Origin: Rubrivivax sp.
GTDB lineage: Bacteria; Pseudomonadota; Gammaproteobacteria; Burkholderiales; Burkholderiaceae
Direction of reading: 5' to 3'
NCBI GenBank assembly: GCA_004211235.1
Contig: SEEY01000178.1
Coordinates: 1-7,471, forward strand
Length of the DNA: 7,471 bases
Every line of letters starts with the position of its first letter. The stretch's first letter is position 1. Position numbers and translations under genes: made by a program. The notes under the pieces are model-generated. The model was not told where the DNA came from and searched no databases. It was given only the letters and a program-made list of their open reading frames with translations. Shown here piece by piece: positions 5,725 to 7,471 of this stretch.

Positions 5725-7211
5725 ACCATCTGCTCCGCTTGCCGGCGCTTCTGGATCTTGATGACCTGCCGCCGCGTGTCGGCGCGGAACTCGGGGTGCA
5801 GCACGGGCGTCTCGGTCCAGACGCCGGCGCGGTCGCCCTGCCCCGTCTCGCCGAAGAACTCGCGCATCTGGTCGAAGCGGTGCTTGTTGGCCATGGCCGC
5901 GTTGACGACCGTGGCCAGCGAGCCGGCACCGGCCGGGCCCATCAGCGGGCGCGCCGAGATGAGGTTGGTGAAGTAGAGCGACGGCAACGCCATCTGCTTG
6001 GCCTTCTGCACGACGGGCGTGGTGCCGATGGCCAGGTCCGGCTTGAACTCGGCCACGGCCGCCAGGTCCTGCTCGAGCGAGGCGCGGTACTGCACGTGCA
6101 CGCCACGGGCCTGCAGCCATTCGCGGTCGGGGTCGCTCCAGCGGGTGCGCGGGCAGGCGGTGCCGACGTAGGGCACCTCGGCGCCGCTCTCGATCAACAG
6201 GCGCGCCACCAGCAGCTCCGACCCCTCGTAGCCGCTGACCGTCACGCGACCCTTGATCGGCGCGCGAGCCAACGCTGCCTTGATCGCCGGGAGGAAGCGC
6301 TGCTTGGCTGCATCGATGTTCGCCTGCGGCACATTGGCCGCCATGCCGATGGCCTGCAGCCAGGCCTCGGTGCCGTCATGCCCCACCGGCGCGGAGCCGA
6401 TGACCGGCCGGCCTGCCGCCTCGAACTCGCGCACGCAGGCCGTGTAGAAGGGGTGGATGGCCGCGACGACCGAGCAGTCCAGCGCGGCGTAGAGCTCGCG
6501 CCATTCGCGCGTCGGCACCACCGGGCCGGCGGCCAGGCCCATGGGCTCCAGCAGCATGCCCAGCACGACCGGGTCCGCCGGGAACATCTCGCCGAGCAGG
6601 CTCACGGTCGGGCGGCCAGCCTGGCGCTTCTCCTGCCAGCCGGTGGGCGCGCTGACCGGGCCGCTCTCGGCCTCGCCGCGGGCGTACTTCAGCATCGCGC
6701 CCGCCAGCACATCCTTGGCCTCGGCATGCGTGGGCACGCCGAAGCCGGGCACGTCGATGCCGATGATGCGCACGCCGTTGATCTGCTTGGGCAGCAGTTG
6801 CAGCGGCACGCCGCTGGCGGTGGGCACGCACAGGTTGATGACGACCAGCGCATCGAGCTTGGCCGGATCGGCCTGGGCATGCACGGCCTCGCGGATGTCC
6901 TCGAACAGCTTGCCCGTCACGAGGCTCTCGCTGTTGAAGGGCACGTAGCCGACGCTGCGCTTGGCGCCGTAGAAGTGCGACGTGAAGGTCAGCCCGTAGA
7001 CACAGCAGGCCGAGCCGCTGAGGATGGTGGCCGTGCGCCGCATGCGCAGGCCGACGCGCAGTGCGCCGAAGGCCGGGCACATGCTCTGCGGCTGGTCATG
7101 CGGGCCCTTGGGGTAGTCGGCGGCGTAGCGCTCCAGCGTGACGCGCGTCGCTTCGCTCTGGGTCTGGCTTTGCGCCAGGGCCATCTCCGGAGTTGCGTGG
7201 CAGTTCGACAT
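5721..7211 (-). CDS. bchY: Chlorophyllide a reductase subunit BchY
   Basis: This 496-aa protein is the NifD/BchN-like subunit of chlorophyllide a oxidoreductase. Cys45 (SMCPAFGA), Cys70 (GSACCVYGL) and Cys128 (NLCVP) have the 25- and 58-residue spacing of the three BchY cysteines known to ligate the interface iron-sulfur cluster. The start [10 protein letters not shown] at 7211 lies two bases after the bchX stop. The frame is open further upstream to 7424, but that part lies in bchX and does not resemble BchY. No strong ribosome site is visible, so translation is probably coupled to bchX. The end overlaps the bchZ start by four bases. The length and composition are normal for the family. Confidence 0.97.
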   Translation of the reverse strand: MSNCHATPEMALAQSQTQSEATRVTLERYAADYPKGPHDQPQSMCPAFGALRVGLRMRRTATILSGSACCVYGLTFTSHFYGAKRSVGYVPFNSESLVTGKLFEDIREAVHAQADPAKLDALVVINLCVPTASGVPLQLLPKQINGVRIIGIDVPGFGVPTHAEAKDVLAGAMLKYARGEAESGPVSAPTGWQEKRQAGRPTVSLLGEMFPADPVVLGMLLEPMGLAAGPVVPTREWRELYAALDCSVVAAIHPFYTACVREFEAAGRPVIGSAPVGHDGTEAWLQAIGMAANVPQANIDAAKQRFLPAIKAALARAPIKGRVTVSGYEGSELLVARLLIESGAEVPYVGTACPRTRWSDPDREWLQARGVHVQYRASLEQDLAAVAEFKPDLAIGTTPVVQKAKQMALPSLYFTNLISARPLMGPAGAGSLATVVNAAMANKHRFDQMREFFGETGQGDRAGVWTETPVLHPEFRADTRRQVIKIQKRRQAEQMV

Positions 7212-7213
7212 GG

Positions 7214-7471
7214 TCAGGCCGCGTCGTAGACCACTTCGAGCGTCGGCTTGACGAGTTCCGTCTTGCCCACCATGTCGAACAGCGTCGCCGGCTCCATCTG
7301 GAAGTCGCGGCCGGTCACCTCGGCCGAGAACAGGCCGAGCAGTTGGTCCTGCGTCTGCGGCTTGGGGCGCACGGGTGGCGCCTCGCCGACGTTGGTGGCC
7401 AGCGTCTCGAAGAGGGACGCCCACTGCGTGCCGGGCCGGCCGATGATTTCGTAGCTGGCGCTCTTGCGGCG
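7214..7471 (-). CDS. bchX: Chlorophyllide a reductase Fe protein BchX, 3' end
   Basis: The last 85 codons of a gene entering from the right edge end in TGA at 7214. The peptide begins RRKSASYEIIG, contains GTQWASLFETLA and PKPQTQDQLLGLF, and ends with LVKPTLEVVYDAA, matching the C-terminus of BchX. BchX is the NifH-like, [4Fe-4S] ATPase that delivers electrons to BchYZ. The P-loop and cluster cysteines lie outside the window, since only about a quarter of the gene is present. The identification also rests on its position, two bases upstream of bchY, the standard bchXYZ order. Confidence 0.93.
   Translation of the reverse strand, partial: RRKSASYEIIGRPGTQWASLFETLATNVGEAPPVRPKPQTQDQLLGLFSAEVTGRDFQMEPATLFDMVGKTELVKPTLEVVYDAA

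Noticed and set aside
5739..7229. 496-codon plus-strand open frame antisense to bchY
   Set aside because: It is fully antisense to well-supported BchY, with low-complexity His/Arg/Ala/Gly-rich composition and no domain signal.

Overview
The window is a high-GC piece of a purple-bacterial photosynthesis gene cluster. All recognisable genes lie on the minus strand, so transcription runs from high to low coordinates: bchX (3' end only), bchY, bchZ, pufB, an unexpected pufB-like gene, pufA, pufL, pufM, a small unrecognised ORF, and pufC. The long plus-strand open frames antisense to these genes look like GC-rich shadows. The organism is most likely an aerobic-anoxygenic or facultatively phototrophic proteobacterium, probably a betaproteobacterium of the Rubrivivax/Roseateles/Rhodoferax kind. 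This rests on the L/M sequence style, the bound tetraheme cytochrome, and the absence of pufQ and pufX. It was judged by eye, without a database search.

Region by region. Bases 4240-7471 carry the three chlorophyllide a reductase subunits BchX, BchY and BchZ, packed with a 2-nt gap (X/Y) and an ATGA overlap (Y/Z). A 117-bp spacer (4123-4239) holds three tandem hairpins and the pufB ribosome binding site, but no pufQ. Bases 3528-4122 hold the LH1 antenna genes: pufB (beta, 49 aa), a 74-aa gene that aligns without gaps to PufB over 49 residues but has Gln in place of the bacteriochlorophyll-ligating His, and pufA (alpha, 61 aa). A hairpin-rich pufA-pufL spacer follows (3422-3527), then pufL, pufM, a 64-codon ORF joined to its neighbours by ATGA overlaps at both ends, and pufC. 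The first 306 bases contain a weak terminator-like hairpin and a perfect 102-bp inverted repeat with a 13-nt spacer. That repeat may be a fold-back artefact.

Together the genes commit chlorophyllide a to bacteriochlorophyll a (BchXYZ) and build the RC-LH1 core that uses the pigment: antenna alpha/beta, reaction centre L and M, and the tetraheme lipoprotein that re-reduces the special pair. The main candidates for something undescribed are the His-less PufB paralogue with a C-terminal extension between pufB and pufA, and secondarily the pufM-pufC intergenic ORF.
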